A stretch of 64,000 nt of DNA from Heterorhizobium halophytocola (GTDB lineage: Bacteria > Pseudomonadota > Alphaproteobacteria > Rhizobiales > Rhizobiaceae), in contig NZ_JAGGJU010000011.1 of assembly GCF_017873095.1 (NCBI RefSeq), positions 62,001 to 126,000 on the forward strand. Reading direction: 5' to 3'. Shown here one piece after another: positions 19,463-28,527 of the stretch (the first letter of the stretch is position 1; every line of letters starts with the position of its first letter). A program made the position numbers and the translations under genes. Below the pieces are notes generated by a model. It did no database searches. It was given only the letters and a program-made list of their open reading frames with translations, and had not been told where the DNA came from.

Positions 19463-19558
19463 GGCCAAATTTTCCTCCGCGTGAAAGTCCGCTTTGTCTA
19501 AGCCGCGCGCGCCGGCCCGTCAATTGCCAAGCACCGGACGACGAGAGCGAACCGGTCG

Positions 19559-20383
19559 TCAGACAAACGCGATCTGCAGCGCATAATCCCAGGTTTCGCC
19601 GGGCATCAGCATCGTCAGCTCGCCGCGCTTTGCAAGCTCGTCGCGACTTGCCATGCGGTGCGATACCGGCTCCAGCCCGAGCACGGCCGCCGGGTCGTTC
19701 TGATTGTGCCAGACCTGCAGATAAGGCAGCGTGTCGGTGCGGAAACGGACGACAAGGGTCTTCCCGCCGGCCCTGGCCAGCGGCCCGAGACGCACTTCCG
19801 CCCAGCCGCCATGGCCTGCCTCGACGCAGAACAGCCCCCCGGCCGGATCGCCGAATCGCCAGCCGATCTCGCCGCCCTCGATCATCGCGCCGGCCAGTCT
19901 GGTGTTGTCGTCGAAATGCTTCGAGCCGATATTGATGTGGTACATCAACATGCCGGGAAACGGCTCGCCGGACGTATTGGTGACGCAGTCCTTCAGGTGA
20001 ACGACGCCGGTCTCCGCGTCAATATGCCAGTGACGGTTCATCACCGCCGTCCCGCCATTGGCCAGGGCCACCGCGATGCGACCGCGGCAGTCGGCGCTGT
20101 CTTCGAGCGATTCGTCCAGCAGATCGGCAGCATGACCGGAAAACGAGCCATGCAGCGGATAGCGGCGCTCGCTTCTCGCCTCCATCCGTTCGGGATGGCG
20201 GATATGATCGGGTCCGCAGGTAAACAGAAAACCTTCCAGCGAGTGGTCGATACGGGGATCGCCATCGTCCGGGATCGCCCGGCCCGGCGCCAGATCCGTG
20301 CCTTCAACCACGCAGGCGCGGATGTCGAGCACAGAGGTGGGATCGAGGGACAGACGCGGTCCCCGGGCAGCCTTGAATTCCAT
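19559..20383 (-). CDS. Aldose 1-epimerase-like / DUF4432 family protein
   Basis: 274 residues of a galactose-mutarotase-like beta-sandwich. RYPLHGSFSGH and MYHINIGSKHFDD are the positions where aldose-epimerase-like proteins carry active-site histidines. DUF4432 proteins sit among sugar catabolic genes in rhizobia, but there is no sugar operon here, so the substrate is unknown. No signal peptide. It is separated from the genes on both sides by about 100-160 bp. Confidence 0.7.
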   Translation of the reverse strand: MEFKAARGPRLSLDPTSVLDIRACVVEGTDLAPGRAIPDDGDPRIDHSLEGFLFTCGPDHIRHPERMEARSERRYPLHGSFSGHAADLLDESLEDSADCRGRIAVALANGGTAVMNRHWHIDAETGVVHLKDCVTNTSGEPFPGMLMYHINIGSKHFDDNTRLAGAMIEGGEIGWRFGDPAGGLFCVEAGHGGWAEVRLGPLARAGGKTLVVRFRTDTLPYLQVWHNQNDPAAVLGLEPVSHRMASRDELAKRGELTMLMPGETWDYALQIAFV

Positions 20384-20559
20384 GATATTCGCCCCGTGCG
20401 AACTTTTTTGCCGCCCCCACGTTTTTACTGTCGTGAAGGCATTGCAATGCCACAGTTATCCCGCATCAACGGGAGCCCGTTAACAAACGGTTCAGCATCA
20501 ATTCATCTTTTGGCGTTAACTGTCAAACGGGCAATCAGCCGGGCTTGGATTTGGATAAT

Positions 20560-21972
20560 ATGAAGAAGAATGTGACACTTGGATGGCTCTCGTACCCGAT
20601 GGTCGCTGTTGCGATCGGCGCGACGATCGCACCCCTCACAGACGCATCGGCACAGATGATCTTCCGGCGTCAAGCCCAGCCGCAGCAACAGCAGCGTACT
20701 CTGCTGGTGACGCCGCAGGGTGAGATTCTCGACTATGTGCCCGAACGCGGCAGCGTCACGGTGCGCGTCGACACGGAGGGCCGCAACGTCCTCATCGATC
20801 AGTACGGCAATGTCGTGGCGACCGAAGTTCCGGCCCGCAGCTATTTCCCGCGGGCCCAGCCGCAAAACGACTATTCCATGGACCAGCCGCAGCGCGTGCC
20901 GCCCGGTGTCGATCCGGGCTATGGCCAGGACAGCGGCTATGCCTCGACCAATGCCGATTTCGGCGACGGCGTCGTCACCGGCACGGTGCCTGCCGATCCG
21001 CAGATCGACCGGCAGCCGCTCGACGAACCGTCAATGCTGCCGGAACCCGATTCGCAGTATTCGGATCAGGGGCAGGAAATGCAGCCGATGACCAAGACGG
21101 CCCAGCCGGAAATTCCGGTCGGCAAGCTGTCGCGCAACGAGATCACCGCCCTCCAGGTGTTTCTCGACCGTGAAGGCGTCTCCCCCGGCGTGATCGATGG
21201 CAAGATGGGCCAGAACGTCAACAAGGCGATCGTCTCCTGGGAGAAGATCAGCGGCGAGACGCTGGACCCGAACAATTCCGACGACATCATCCAGCGGCTG
21301 CGGCTGTCCGGCGGCATGGCGTTTACCACCTACACCATCAGCGCCGGCGATGCGGCCGGCCCTTATGTGGCCTCGATCCCGGAAGACTACGCCGAAAAGG
21401 CCCAGCTCCCCTCCCTCGCCTACACCTCGCAGACCGAAATGCTGGCCGAAAAATTCCATATGGACGAAGGCTATCTGAAGGAGCTCAATCCGGGCGTCGA
21501 CTTCACCGTGCCCGGCACCAATATCAAGGTGGTCGATCCCGGTCCGGCCAAATCCGGCCAGGTTGCCAAGATCATCGCCGACAAGGGCCTCAAGCAGGTT
21601 CGTGCCTATGACGAGAGCGGCAATCTCGTCGCGGCCTATCCGGCCAGTATCGGCTCTTCCGACACCCCCTCGCCGTCCGGCACCGTGACGGTCGACCGCG
21701 TGGCCTTCAATCCGGGCTACACCTACAACCCGAAGGTCAACTTCAAGCAGGGCGGCAATGACAAGGTTCTGGCCATTCCGCCGGGCCCGAACGGGCCTGT
21801 CGGCACCGTCTGGATGGCGCTGTCGAAGCCGACCTACGGCATTCACGGGACACCGGAGCCGTCGCTGATCGGCCGCACCCAGAGCCATGGCTGCGTGCGC
21901 CTGACCAACTGGGATGCGACCGAACTGGCCAAGATGGTCAAGCCGGGCGTCACGGTCGAGTTCACGGAATAA
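20560..21972 (+). CDS. L,D-transpeptidase (YkuD domain) with peptidoglycan-binding region
   Basis: 470 residues from ATG 20560 with a signal peptide (MKKNVTLGWLSYP to DASAQ). A Gln/Pro-rich linker (residues ~35-185) leads to a PG_binding_1-like segment (NEITALQVFLDREGVSPG) and a LysM-like stretch, then the YkuD catalytic domain with HGTPEP and SHGCVRL carrying the active-site Cys. It forms 3-3 crosslinks or attaches proteins to peptidoglycan in the periplasm; Rhizobiales rely heavily on L,D-crosslinks for polar growth. An in-frame TTG five codons upstream is less likely. Confidence 0.93.
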   Translation: MKKNVTLGWLSYPMVAVAIGATIAPLTDASAQMIFRRQAQPQQQQRTLLVTPQGEILDYVPERGSVTVRVDTEGRNVLIDQYGNVVATEVPARSYFPRAQPQNDYSMDQPQRVPPGVDPGYGQDSGYASTNADFGDGVVTGTVPADPQIDRQPLDEPSMLPEPDSQYSDQGQEMQPMTKTAQPEIPVGKLSRNEITALQVFLDREGVSPGVIDGKMGQNVNKAIVSWEKISGETLDPNNSDDIIQRLRLSGGMAFTTYTISAGDAAGPYVASIPEDYAEKAQLPSLAYTSQTEMLAEKFHMDEGYLKELNPGVDFTVPGTNIKVVDPGPAKSGQVAKIIADKGLKQVRAYDESGNLVAAYPASIGSSDTPSPSGTVTVDRVAFNPGYTYNPKVNFKQGGNDKVLAIPPGPNGPVGTVWMALSKPTYGIHGTPEPSLIGRTQSHGCVRLTNWDATELAKMVKPGVTVEFTE

Positions 21973-22083
21973 GCCGGACAGCCTGCCCCTGCCGCTTGCC
22001 ATGCCAACCGACGGCCTTGACCTGAACCATGGTTGAGGCCGTAGCCTTTCCGGATCGTTCAACAGGATGATCAGGAGCATGGC

Positions 22084-22557
22084 ATGTCTGCATTCGGCAA
22101 GGATGGCGTCACCGGCCTCTATGAAACCCACCTTCCCGTCGCCCGCCTGGAACGGGCAATCGACTTCTATGAAAACCGGCTGGGCCTGGAGCGCGCCTAT
22201 ACGAACGACGAGCGTCGTGTCGCCTTCTTCTGGGTGGGCGGCAAGCAGAGCGGCATGCTCGGCCTGTGGGAAACCGGTACTGCACCTCTCGGCATGCGGC
22301 TGCATTTTGCCTTCCACGCCAGCGAGGAATGGCTGCTGGACGGCTGCAGCCGGCTGCGCGACGCCGGCATCTCACCCCTCGGCTTTCACGGCGAGGCCGT
22401 CGAAGAGCCCGTCGTGATCGGATGGGTGCCGGCGATGATGCTTTATTTCAAGGACCCCGATGGCCATTCGCTGGAGGCTCTGCACGTTCTGCCCCAGCCC
22501 CCGGACCGGGCTTTTGGCATCCGCAGTCTGACCGCCTGGCGGCAATACGCCTCCTGA
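22084..22557 (+). CDS. VOC superfamily (glyoxalase/bleomycin-resistance fold) protein
   Basis: 157 residues with two beta-alpha-beta-beta-beta modules. THLPVARLERAIDFYENRLGL and YFKDPDGHSLEALHV are the classic VOC segments; His and Glu in these would bind the metal. The family covers glyoxalases, dioxygenases and resistance proteins, so no reaction is assigned. Monocistronic; a hairpin terminator at 22594-22622 follows. Confidence 0.85.
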   Translation: MSAFGKDGVTGLYETHLPVARLERAIDFYENRLGLERAYTNDERRVAFFWVGGKQSGMLGLWETGTAPLGMRLHFAFHASEEWLLDGCSRLRDAGISPLGFHGEAVEEPVVIGWVPAMMLYFKDPDGHSLEALHVLPQPPDRAFGIRSLTAWRQYAS

Positions 22558-22593
22558 AAGCCGATAAAGGACCGCACCCCGGGCGAGACATGA

Positions 22594-22622
22594 AGAAAGC
22601 CGCCCTGGCGGGGCGGCTTTCT
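22594..22622. terminator. Convergent terminator hairpin
   Basis: AGAAAGCCGCC (22594-22604) and GGCGGCTTTCT (22612-22622) form a perfect 11-bp stem with a 7-base loop between the stops of the VOC gene (plus) and the ParA-like gene (minus). It has few trailing T in either direction but is well placed to serve both. Confidence 0.75.
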
Positions 22623-22655
22623 CATGGCCTGATACGCACTACCTTTATACGAGGC

Positions 22656-23375
22656 TCAAGCGGCGCTGCGTACGAGACGCAGGAATCGGCGGGGTTCCTG
22701 ACTGCGCATGACGCGCACCGGCAGAAGCTGAAGGACCTCGTCGGCAAAGCTGCGGGCATTTTCCTGCGCCTTGTCGATATTGCTGGTCCGGGTGGGATCC
22801 ATGGAATAGAGCGTGCCCCCATGGTCGAAGAGATCGCGGTAGGCGGAACGCTCGACGATCGGTGTATTGATGACATTGACGCCGCGGGCGGCCAGCAGTC
22901 CCTTGACGGCCAACAGCGCACGGGTGGTGACCATCGATGTGACCCGCGTCAGCGCCACCGAATGCGGAATGACCATCCGGCCGGTGCTTTCCATCAGCTT
23001 GATCAGGTCGAGGATCTGGGCCGCACCCTTGGCATCCATCGCACAGCCCTGGACGGGGATCATCACGTGATCGGACAGGCCGATCGCCGCCGTTACCAGC
23101 GCGTCACGGGCGCCTGCCAGATCGACGATGATGTAGTCGGTGGTCGATTTCAGCTCGCGCAGATGTCCTTGCAGCGAAGCCAGCGAGACCTCCGAAATCA
23201 CTTCGAGATTGCGCTGCACCCCGGAAAGCTCGAACCACTGGGTAATCCAGCGCTGCGGGTCCGCATCGAGAATCGCGACCCGGTAACCCTGATGTGCGAG
23301 TTCGGTGGCAAGAAGCAGGGCTGCGGTGGTTTTCCCGGCGCCACCCTTGGCATTGGCAAACGAAATCACTGGCAT
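22656..23375 (-). CDS. Orphan ParA/MinD-family ATPase (VirC1-like)
   Basis: 239 residues with a deviant Walker A KGGAGKTT near residue 10, a Walker A' DADPQRWIT and Walker B-like IIVDLAG. No ParB, RepB or parS-like site is seen beside it, so it is not a replicon partition gene as it stands. Its size and motif order resemble the small ParA relatives such as VirC1 that position protein or DNA complexes at cell poles. The 226 bp upstream are AT-rich, contrasting with the surroundings, and hold its promoter region and a terminator for a neighbour. Confidence 0.82.
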   Translation of the reverse strand: MPVISFANAKGGAGKTTAALLLATELAHQGYRVAILDADPQRWITQWFELSGVQRNLEVISEVSLASLQGHLRELKSTTDYIIVDLAGARDALVTAAIGLSDHVMIPVQGCAMDAKGAAQILDLIKLMESTGRMVIPHSVALTRVTSMVTTRALLAVKGLLAARGVNVINTPIVERSAYRDLFDHGGTLYSMDPTRTSNIDKAQENARSFADEVLQLLPVRVMRSQEPRRFLRLVRSAA

Positions 23376-23544
23376 GCTATTTCCTCAAGATCAAAGTGCC
23401 TGAGCCTGGTCATCGCTCTCGTCGAGCCCCTCATGGCTGCTCATGTCTCAAGGATTAAACTTTATGGTTAACAAAGCGCTAAAACACTCCCCATGAGAGT
23501 TGTGGTTTAGTTTTCAGTGATTTTTCCAAGCCCTTGCAAATAAT

Positions 23545-23575
23545 GAAAAATTCTTCCGGATCGCTCCGGAAGAAT
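23545..23575 (-). terminator. Hairpin upstream of the ParA-like gene, terminator of the dehydrogenase run
   Basis: ATTCTTCCGGA (23550-23560) and TCCGGAAGAAT (23565-23575) form a perfect 11-bp stem with a 4-base loop; on the minus strand TTTTT follows. It begins 27 bases past the stop of the iron alcohol dehydrogenase gene and ends the long minus-strand catabolic run. Confidence 0.9.
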
Positions 23576-23601
23576 ATTTAATATTAGCGATATTTGATAG
23601 A

Positions 23602-24747
23602 TTAATAGCAGCTTTCGAACAGCGCCCTGGTGTTTTCCAGCGTCAGCGGCACCGGATTCCCGCCTGCACTCGGATCCTCGATCGCCATGGCCGCCAGTTC
23701 GTCGATCCGGTCGTTGCCCACGCCGAGTGCCGTGAGGGTGGCCGGAATATTGAGTTCGGCGCGCAGCGCCGTCACGTAGTCGCAGAAACCGTCGAAGCCG
23801 CCGGCGATGTCCAGATAGGCGGCCAGCTTGTCGATCTTCTTCTCGATCGCCGGCCGGTTGAACGCCAGCACCATCGGCATCACCACGGCATTCGTCGTGC
23901 CATGATGGGTGTTATAGACGGCACCGATCGGATGCGACAGGGCATGGATGGCGCCGAGCCCCTTCTGGAAGGCGACCGCGCCCATGGCGGCAGCCGACAT
24001 CATGTTGGTGCGCGCTTCCGCGTCCACCTGGTCATGATAGGCCCGCGGCAGGAACTCCTTGACCAGCCGCATGCCCTCCAGCGCGATGCCCTGGCTCATC
24101 GGATGATAGAACGGCGAGCAATAGGCCTCCAGGCAATGGGCAAAGGCGTCCATGCCGGTGCCGGCGGTGATCGATTTCGGCATGCCGAAGGTCAGCTCCG
24201 GATCGCAGATGACGACACCCGGCAGGATCTTCGGATGAAAGATGATCTTCTTCACATGGGTTACCGAATTGGTGATCACCGAGGCGCGGCCGACTTCCGA
24301 ACCGGTGCCGGCCGTGGTCGGTACGGCGACGATCGGCGCGATCTTCGAAGCATCCGCCCGGGTCCACCAGTCGCCGATGTCCTCGAAGTCCCAGATCGGC
24401 CGCGTCTGGCCGACCATGAAGGCAATCGCCTTGCCGAGATCCAGCCCCGAGCCGCCGCCGAAGGCGACGACGCCGTCATGGCCGCCGGCCTTGTAGGCTT
24501 TCACGCCTGCTTCGAGATTGATCTCGTTGGGGTTCGGATCGACGTCGGCAAACAGCGCCGAGCCCAGCCCGCCCTCTTCCAGTACCTCGAGTGCGGCCGC
24601 CGTGATCGCCATCGTCGCAAGGCCACGATCGGTCACCAGCAGCGGCTTCTGCATGCCGAGCGACTTGCAGGCATCCGCCAGCTCGGAAATGCGGCCACGG
24701 CCGATCCGGACATTGGTGGGGTAGCTCCAGTTGGCGACGATATTCAT
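23602..24747 (-). CDS. Iron-containing alcohol dehydrogenase (group III)
   Basis: 381 residues. GGGSGLDLGKA is the NAD(P) motif; metal ligands are expected at Asp in ICDPELT and at the histidines in HCLEAY, HALSHPIGA and THHGTTNA, all conserved here. It interconverts a primary alcohol and its aldehyde. Its ATG overlaps the stop of the aldehyde dehydrogenase gene by four bases, so the pair probably converts one alcohol through the aldehyde to the acid. Last gene of the minus-strand run that starts at 32445. Confidence 0.93.
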   Translation of the reverse strand: MNIVANWSYPTNVRIGRGRISELADACKSLGMQKPLLVTDRGLATMAITAAALEVLEEGGLGSALFADVDPNPNEINLEAGVKAYKAGGHDGVVAFGGGSGLDLGKAIAFMVGQTRPIWDFEDIGDWWTRADASKIAPIVAVPTTAGTGSEVGRASVITNSVTHVKKIIFHPKILPGVVICDPELTFGMPKSITAGTGMDAFAHCLEAYCSPFYHPMSQGIALEGMRLVKEFLPRAYHDQVDAEARTNMMSAAAMGAVAFQKGLGAIHALSHPIGAVYNTHHGTTNAVVMPMVLAFNRPAIEKKIDKLAAYLDIAGGFDGFCDYVTALRAELNIPATLTALGVGNDRIDELAAMAIEDPSAGGNPVPLTLENTRALFESCY

Positions 24748-26129
24748 TGGGTGACTTTCTTCAGATGGTAGGATTTCGGTCGTGTGAGGTTCTGGAAACC
24801 GAGGACGGACAGCGATCCGCCGCGCCCGGTATCCTTGCAGCCGGTCCAGCAGAGTGCCGGATCAAGATAGTCGGCCCGGTTCATGAACACGGTGCCGGTG
24901 TCGATCTCGCGGCCGAGCCGCCCTGCCCGCTCCGCGTCCTTGGTCCACAGCGAGACGGTGAGGCCATAGGGGCTGTCGTTCATCAGCGTCAGGGCTTCGT
25001 CGTCGGTCTTCACCTTCATGATGCCGACGGCCGGGCCGAAGGTCTCCTCGCGCATGAAGGACATGGAATGATCCACATTCACCAGGATCTGCGGCATCAG
25101 ATAGGCATGACCGTCATCCTGAGGGAAAAGCTTGGGATCGACCAGCGCCTTGGCCCCCTTGGACACCGCGTCATCGATCTGGTGGCGCACATGGGCGGCA
25201 AAACGGCGATGCGCCATCGGCCCCAGCGTCGTCTCCGGGTCGAGCGGATCGCCAAGCTTGTAGTTCGACACCCAGGCAACGGACTTCTCGACGAACTGAT
25301 CGTAGAGGCTCTCATGCACATAGATGCGTTCGATGCCGCAGCAGCACTGCCCCGAATTGAAGGTGGCGCCATCCATCAACGTGTCGACGGCGGCATCCAG
25401 GTCTGCATCCTCCATCACATAGCCGGGGTCCTTGCCGCCGAGCTCCAGGCCGAGGCCGGCAAAGGTGCTGGCTGCCGCCCGCTCGATCGAGCGGCCGCCT
25501 TCGACGGAACCGGTGAAGTTGATGAAGTTGAAATTGCCGGCGGCAATCAGGGCATTGGTCGTCGGGTGATCGAGGAAGAGATTGACGAAGACGTCGTCGG
25601 GCACGCCGGCTTCGACGAAGGCGCGCACCATGCGCTCACCGACCAGCAGCGTCTGGGTGGCATGCTTGATCACCACCGTATTGCCGGCCATCAGCGCCGG
25701 CGCGATCGTGTTGATCGCGGTCATATAGGGATAGTTCCACGGCGCGATGACGAAGACCACGCCATGCGGTTCGCGCTCAATACGGCGCTCGAAGGCGGCG
25801 CTCTCCTCGATCACCAGCGGCTTCAGCGCGTCGGCTGCAATGTCGGCGACATAGTTGGAGCGCTCGTTGAAGCCCTTGAACTCGCCACCGTAGCGCACCG
25901 GGCGGCCCATCATATGGGCGAGTTCCGGCACCACGTCATCGACCATCTCGTTCAGCCGCGCCACGCCCTTCAGCACCAGCTGGACTCGATCTTCGAGCGG
26001 CCGGCGGGCCCAGGCCTTCTGCGCCTTGCGCGCACGCGCCACGGCTTCGATCGCCGCCGAAAGGCTCATCGCCTCGCGCTCGGCATAGACCGAACCGTCC
26101 ACAGGCGAGATACATTGCAACATCGTCAT
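24744..26129 (-). CDS. Aldehyde dehydrogenase family protein
   Basis: 461 residues, a little short of the ~480-500 usual in the family. APWNYPYMTAINTIAPALMAGN, LELGGKDP (general-base Glu) and FNSGQCCCGIERIYVHE (nucleophilic Cys within a CCC triplet) are present. Closest in style to the succinate-semialdehyde/NAD-dependent aldehyde dehydrogenases. AAGGAG precedes ATG 26129. Only 18 bp separate it from the upstream PIN toxin gene, and it overlaps the alcohol dehydrogenase gene, which points to co-transcription. Confidence 0.93.
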   Translation of the reverse strand: MTMLQCISPVDGSVYAEREAMSLSAAIEAVARARKAQKAWARRPLEDRVQLVLKGVARLNEMVDDVVPELAHMMGRPVRYGGEFKGFNERSNYVADIAADALKPLVIEESAAFERRIEREPHGVVFVIAPWNYPYMTAINTIAPALMAGNTVVIKHATQTLLVGERMVRAFVEAGVPDDVFVNLFLDHPTTNALIAAGNFNFINFTGSVEGGRSIERAAASTFAGLGLELGGKDPGYVMEDADLDAAVDTLMDGATFNSGQCCCGIERIYVHESLYDQFVEKSVAWVSNYKLGDPLDPETTLGPMAHRRFAAHVRHQIDDAVSKGAKALVDPKLFPQDDGHAYLMPQILVNVDHSMSFMREETFGPAVGIMKVKTDDEALTLMNDSPYGLTVSLWTKDAERAGRLGREIDTGTVFMNRADYLDPALCWTGCKDTGRGGSLSVLGFQNLTRPKSYHLKKVTQ

Positions 26130-26147
26130 CAGTCTTCTCCTTCGGCC

Positions 26148-26570
26148 TCAGCAGGCCAGTACTTTCACATGACCCGCCGCGCCATAGTCCAGAATGGCGC
26201 GGTCGCGGGTGATGATCGTCAAATCATGTTCGCGCGCGGTGGCGATGAGGATGCGGTCGGCGGGATCACCATGCAGCGGTTGCGGCAGGAAAGAAGATCC
26301 CACCAGCAGATCCACCGAAACATCCAGCACCGACACTTCATGCTCCATCGCAAACCGTTCGAACCACGACAGCGGCGGCTGCGTCAGGGTCAGCCGACCC
26401 TTTGCCACCAGCAATCCAATCTCCCAAGCCGAAAAGGCACTCAGATATAGGACGTCACTCCTGTCGCTACTCTCCTCCAATGCGGTCTCCGCCGCCACGC
26501 CTAACCGTTCCGACCTCGCCAGATACAAGATCAGGCAGGTGTCAAAAAGATATCGGGTGTTCGTCATCAT
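26148..26570 (-). CDS. PIN-domain ribonuclease toxin (VapC-like)
   Basis: 140 residues. The four acidic positions of PIN nucleases are visible: Asp in LFDTCLI, Glu in SAWEIGLL, Asp in DPADRILIATA and Asp in ITRDRAIL. The gene overlaps the upstream XRE-type gene by 29 bp, the standard layout of a toxin-antitoxin pair. Such toxins cleave tRNA or rRNA when freed from the antitoxin. Its position inside a catabolic run is unusual. Confidence 0.85.
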   Translation of the reverse strand: MMTNTRYLFDTCLILYLARSERLGVAAETALEESSDRSDVLYLSAFSAWEIGLLVAKGRLTLTQPPLSWFERFAMEHEVSVLDVSVDLLVGSSFLPQPLHGDPADRILIATAREHDLTIITRDRAILDYGAAGHVKVLAC

Positions 26571-26961
26571 AGACCCGTCCCCATTCCGGATCTGCGGGGG
26601 CCGTCAGATCCACCCCAGGCGCAACGGTGACGGTACCCGCCATGCGATGGCGAATGCGTTCAAGAAAACTTTCTCGCTTTGCCACCACATCCTCCTGTTC
26701 GGGCGCTCCTCCCATATCGAGTGCCTCCTGCCCCTGCTCGCCAAACCCGCCCCACTCCCCACGCCGGTGCATCGCCACCGTGTCCAGCGACAGGCCTAGA
26801 AATGCGGCTATGCCGTCCTGCTCCTCCGCGCTCATCTTGCGCTCGCCCTTCAGCATGCGCGAGACGGAACTCGGGTCGAGGTTGAGAAAGTCCGCAAGCG
26901 CCCGGGCCGATGTCCCCTTTTCCTCCAGCATGCGATAGAACCATTCGCTGTCGATTGCCAT
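26542..26961 (-). CDS. XRE-type HTH protein, probable antitoxin of the PIN toxin
   Basis: 139 residues from ATG 26961 (GGAG eight bases upstream). The N-terminal ~60 residues form a Cro/C1 helix-turn-helix (GTSARALADFLNLDPSSVSRML), and the C-terminal ~60 residues are acidic and Pro-rich, the kind of flexible tail that wraps a toxin. XRE antitoxins paired with a PIN toxin are less common than AbrB, Phd or RHH ones. It probably represses its own promoter in the 84 bp before it. Confidence 0.78.
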   Translation of the reverse strand: MAIDSEWFYRMLEEKGTSARALADFLNLDPSSVSRMLKGERKMSAEEQDGIAAFLGLSLDTVAMHRRGEWGGFGEQGQEALDMGGAPEQEDVVAKRESFLERIRHRMAGTVTVAPGVDLTAPADPEWGRVYDDEHPISF

Positions 26962-27045
26962 CCCACGATCTCCAGAGCGAAACACACGCTAAACTAGCAT
27001 TTCGTTGCGGTTTCGACAATGAAGGCAGCACGCATTGCGATAACC

Positions 27046-28413
27046 TCAAGCCCTCTCGAATCCGCGTGCGACCTCCCAATCCGTCACCCGGCGATCATAT
27101 TCCTCCTGTTCCCATTCGGCTGCCCGGACATAATGGTCAATCACGTCGTCGCCGAAGGCCGCGCGCAGCATGTCGGAGCCCTTCAGCGCTGTGGTCGCAT
27201 CGCGCAGCGTGCGTGGGATCTCGCGGGCATCCTGGGCGGCATAGGCATCGCCGGAGAATTCCGGTTCGAGCGTCATCTTCTTCTCGATCCCGTCGATGCC
27301 GGCCGCAAGCAGCGCCGCCATGGCGAGATAGGGGTTGAGATCGGAGCCGCCGACGCGGCACTCGACGCGGATCGCCTTGGTGCCCTCGCCGCAGAGGCGG
27401 TAGCCGGCCGTGCGGTTGTCCTTCGACCAGATCGCCTTGGTCGGCGCGAACGTGCCGGCAACGAAGCGCTTGTAGGAATTGATATAGGGTGCCAGGAAAT
27501 AGGTGATGTCGCCGGCATGGGCGAGGAGCCCCGCCATGTAGTTGCGCATCAGATCCGAGATCCCGGACTCGCTGTCCTTGTCGAAGAACAGCGGCTTGCC
27601 GTCGAGCGACCAGAGCGACTGGTGGATGTGCGAGGAAGAACCCGCCGCGTCATAATGCCATTTGGCGAGGAATGTGATCGACTTGCCTTTCGACCAGGCG
27701 ATCTCCTTGCAGGCATTCTTGATGATCACGTGCCGGTCGGCCATGACGAGCGCCTCGCCGTAGCGGACATTGATCTCCGCCTGGCCGGCGGAGGCCTCGC
27801 CCTTGGAGTTCTCCACCGGAATGCCGGCGCCCTGCAGACCCTTGCGGATCGCGCGCATCACATCCTCTTCCTTGGTCGTCTGGAAGATGTGGTAGTCCTC
27901 GTTATAGGCGCTGGCGAGCTTCAGGTCGCGGTAACCCGCAGCCTGCGCCTGTTCGAAGGTCTGGTCGAACAGGAAGAATTCCAGTTCCGAGGCCATGAAG
28001 GCCTTCATCCCCATGGCTTCAAGCCTCGCCACCTGCTTTTTCAGGATGGCGCGCGGCGAATGCGGCACTTCGGCATGGGTGTGATGGTCGAGCACGTCGC
28101 AGAGCACCAGTGCGGTGCCGTCCAGCCAGGGCGTTTTCCTCAGCGTCGAAAGATCGGGCTTCATCGTGTAGTCGCCATAGCCCTTTTCCCAGCTCGTCGC
28201 CTTGTAGCCGGAGATGGTTTCCATCTCCATGTCGGTCGCCAGCAGATAGTTGCAGCTATGGGTTTCCTCATAGGCGCTTTCAACGAAGAACTCGGCCTGG
28301 AACCGCTTGCCCATCAGCCGTCCCTGCATATCGACCATCACGGCGAGCACGGTGTCGATATGGCCTTCGGCGACATCCTGTTTCAGTGCGTCAAAGCTAT
28401 AGGGCGCAGTCAT
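27046..28413 (-). CDS. Glutamine-synthetase family ligase (gamma-glutamylamine synthetase-like)
   Basis: 455 residues from ATG 28413. The N-terminal beta-grasp (VMVDMQGRLMGKRF) and the C-terminal catalytic barrel are both present: ASELEFFLF and GQAEINVRYG carry metal-binding Glu residues, SSSHIHQSLW the metal-binding His, and NRTAGYR and RVECRVGGSD the ATP/Glu-binding arginines. It belongs with the PuuA/IpuC-type relatives that ligate glutamate to amines rather than with GlnA. ATP-dependent gamma-glutamylation of an imported amine is the expected reaction; the amine is unknown. It sits downstream of the TRAP transporter genes. Confidence 0.85.
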   Translation of the reverse strand: MTAPYSFDALKQDVAEGHIDTVLAVMVDMQGRLMGKRFQAEFFVESAYEETHSCNYLLATDMEMETISGYKATSWEKGYGDYTMKPDLSTLRKTPWLDGTALVLCDVLDHHTHAEVPHSPRAILKKQVARLEAMGMKAFMASELEFFLFDQTFEQAQAAGYRDLKLASAYNEDYHIFQTTKEEDVMRAIRKGLQGAGIPVENSKGEASAGQAEINVRYGEALVMADRHVIIKNACKEIAWSKGKSITFLAKWHYDAAGSSSHIHQSLWSLDGKPLFFDKDSESGISDLMRNYMAGLLAHAGDITYFLAPYINSYKRFVAGTFAPTKAIWSKDNRTAGYRLCGEGTKAIRVECRVGGSDLNPYLAMAALLAAGIDGIEKKMTLEPEFSGDAYAAQDAREIPRTLRDATTALKGSDMLRAAFGDDVIDHYVRAAEWEQEEYDRRVTDWEVARGFERA

Positions 28414-28527
28414 CGGTCCAATCCTGAATTCTCCGGGCAAACCCCGGCAAAAAGCCTCTCGTGTTCAAACGGATATCCGGGGCCCTGCGAGCCCCGGACG
28501 GTGTCGATATCGGGCAAGCCCCACGGC

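Noticed and set aside
22656..23375. Replication/partition locus (repABC-like)
   Set aside because: There is no RepB or RepC gene, no ParB partner and no iteron or parS-like repeats around the ParA-like gene.
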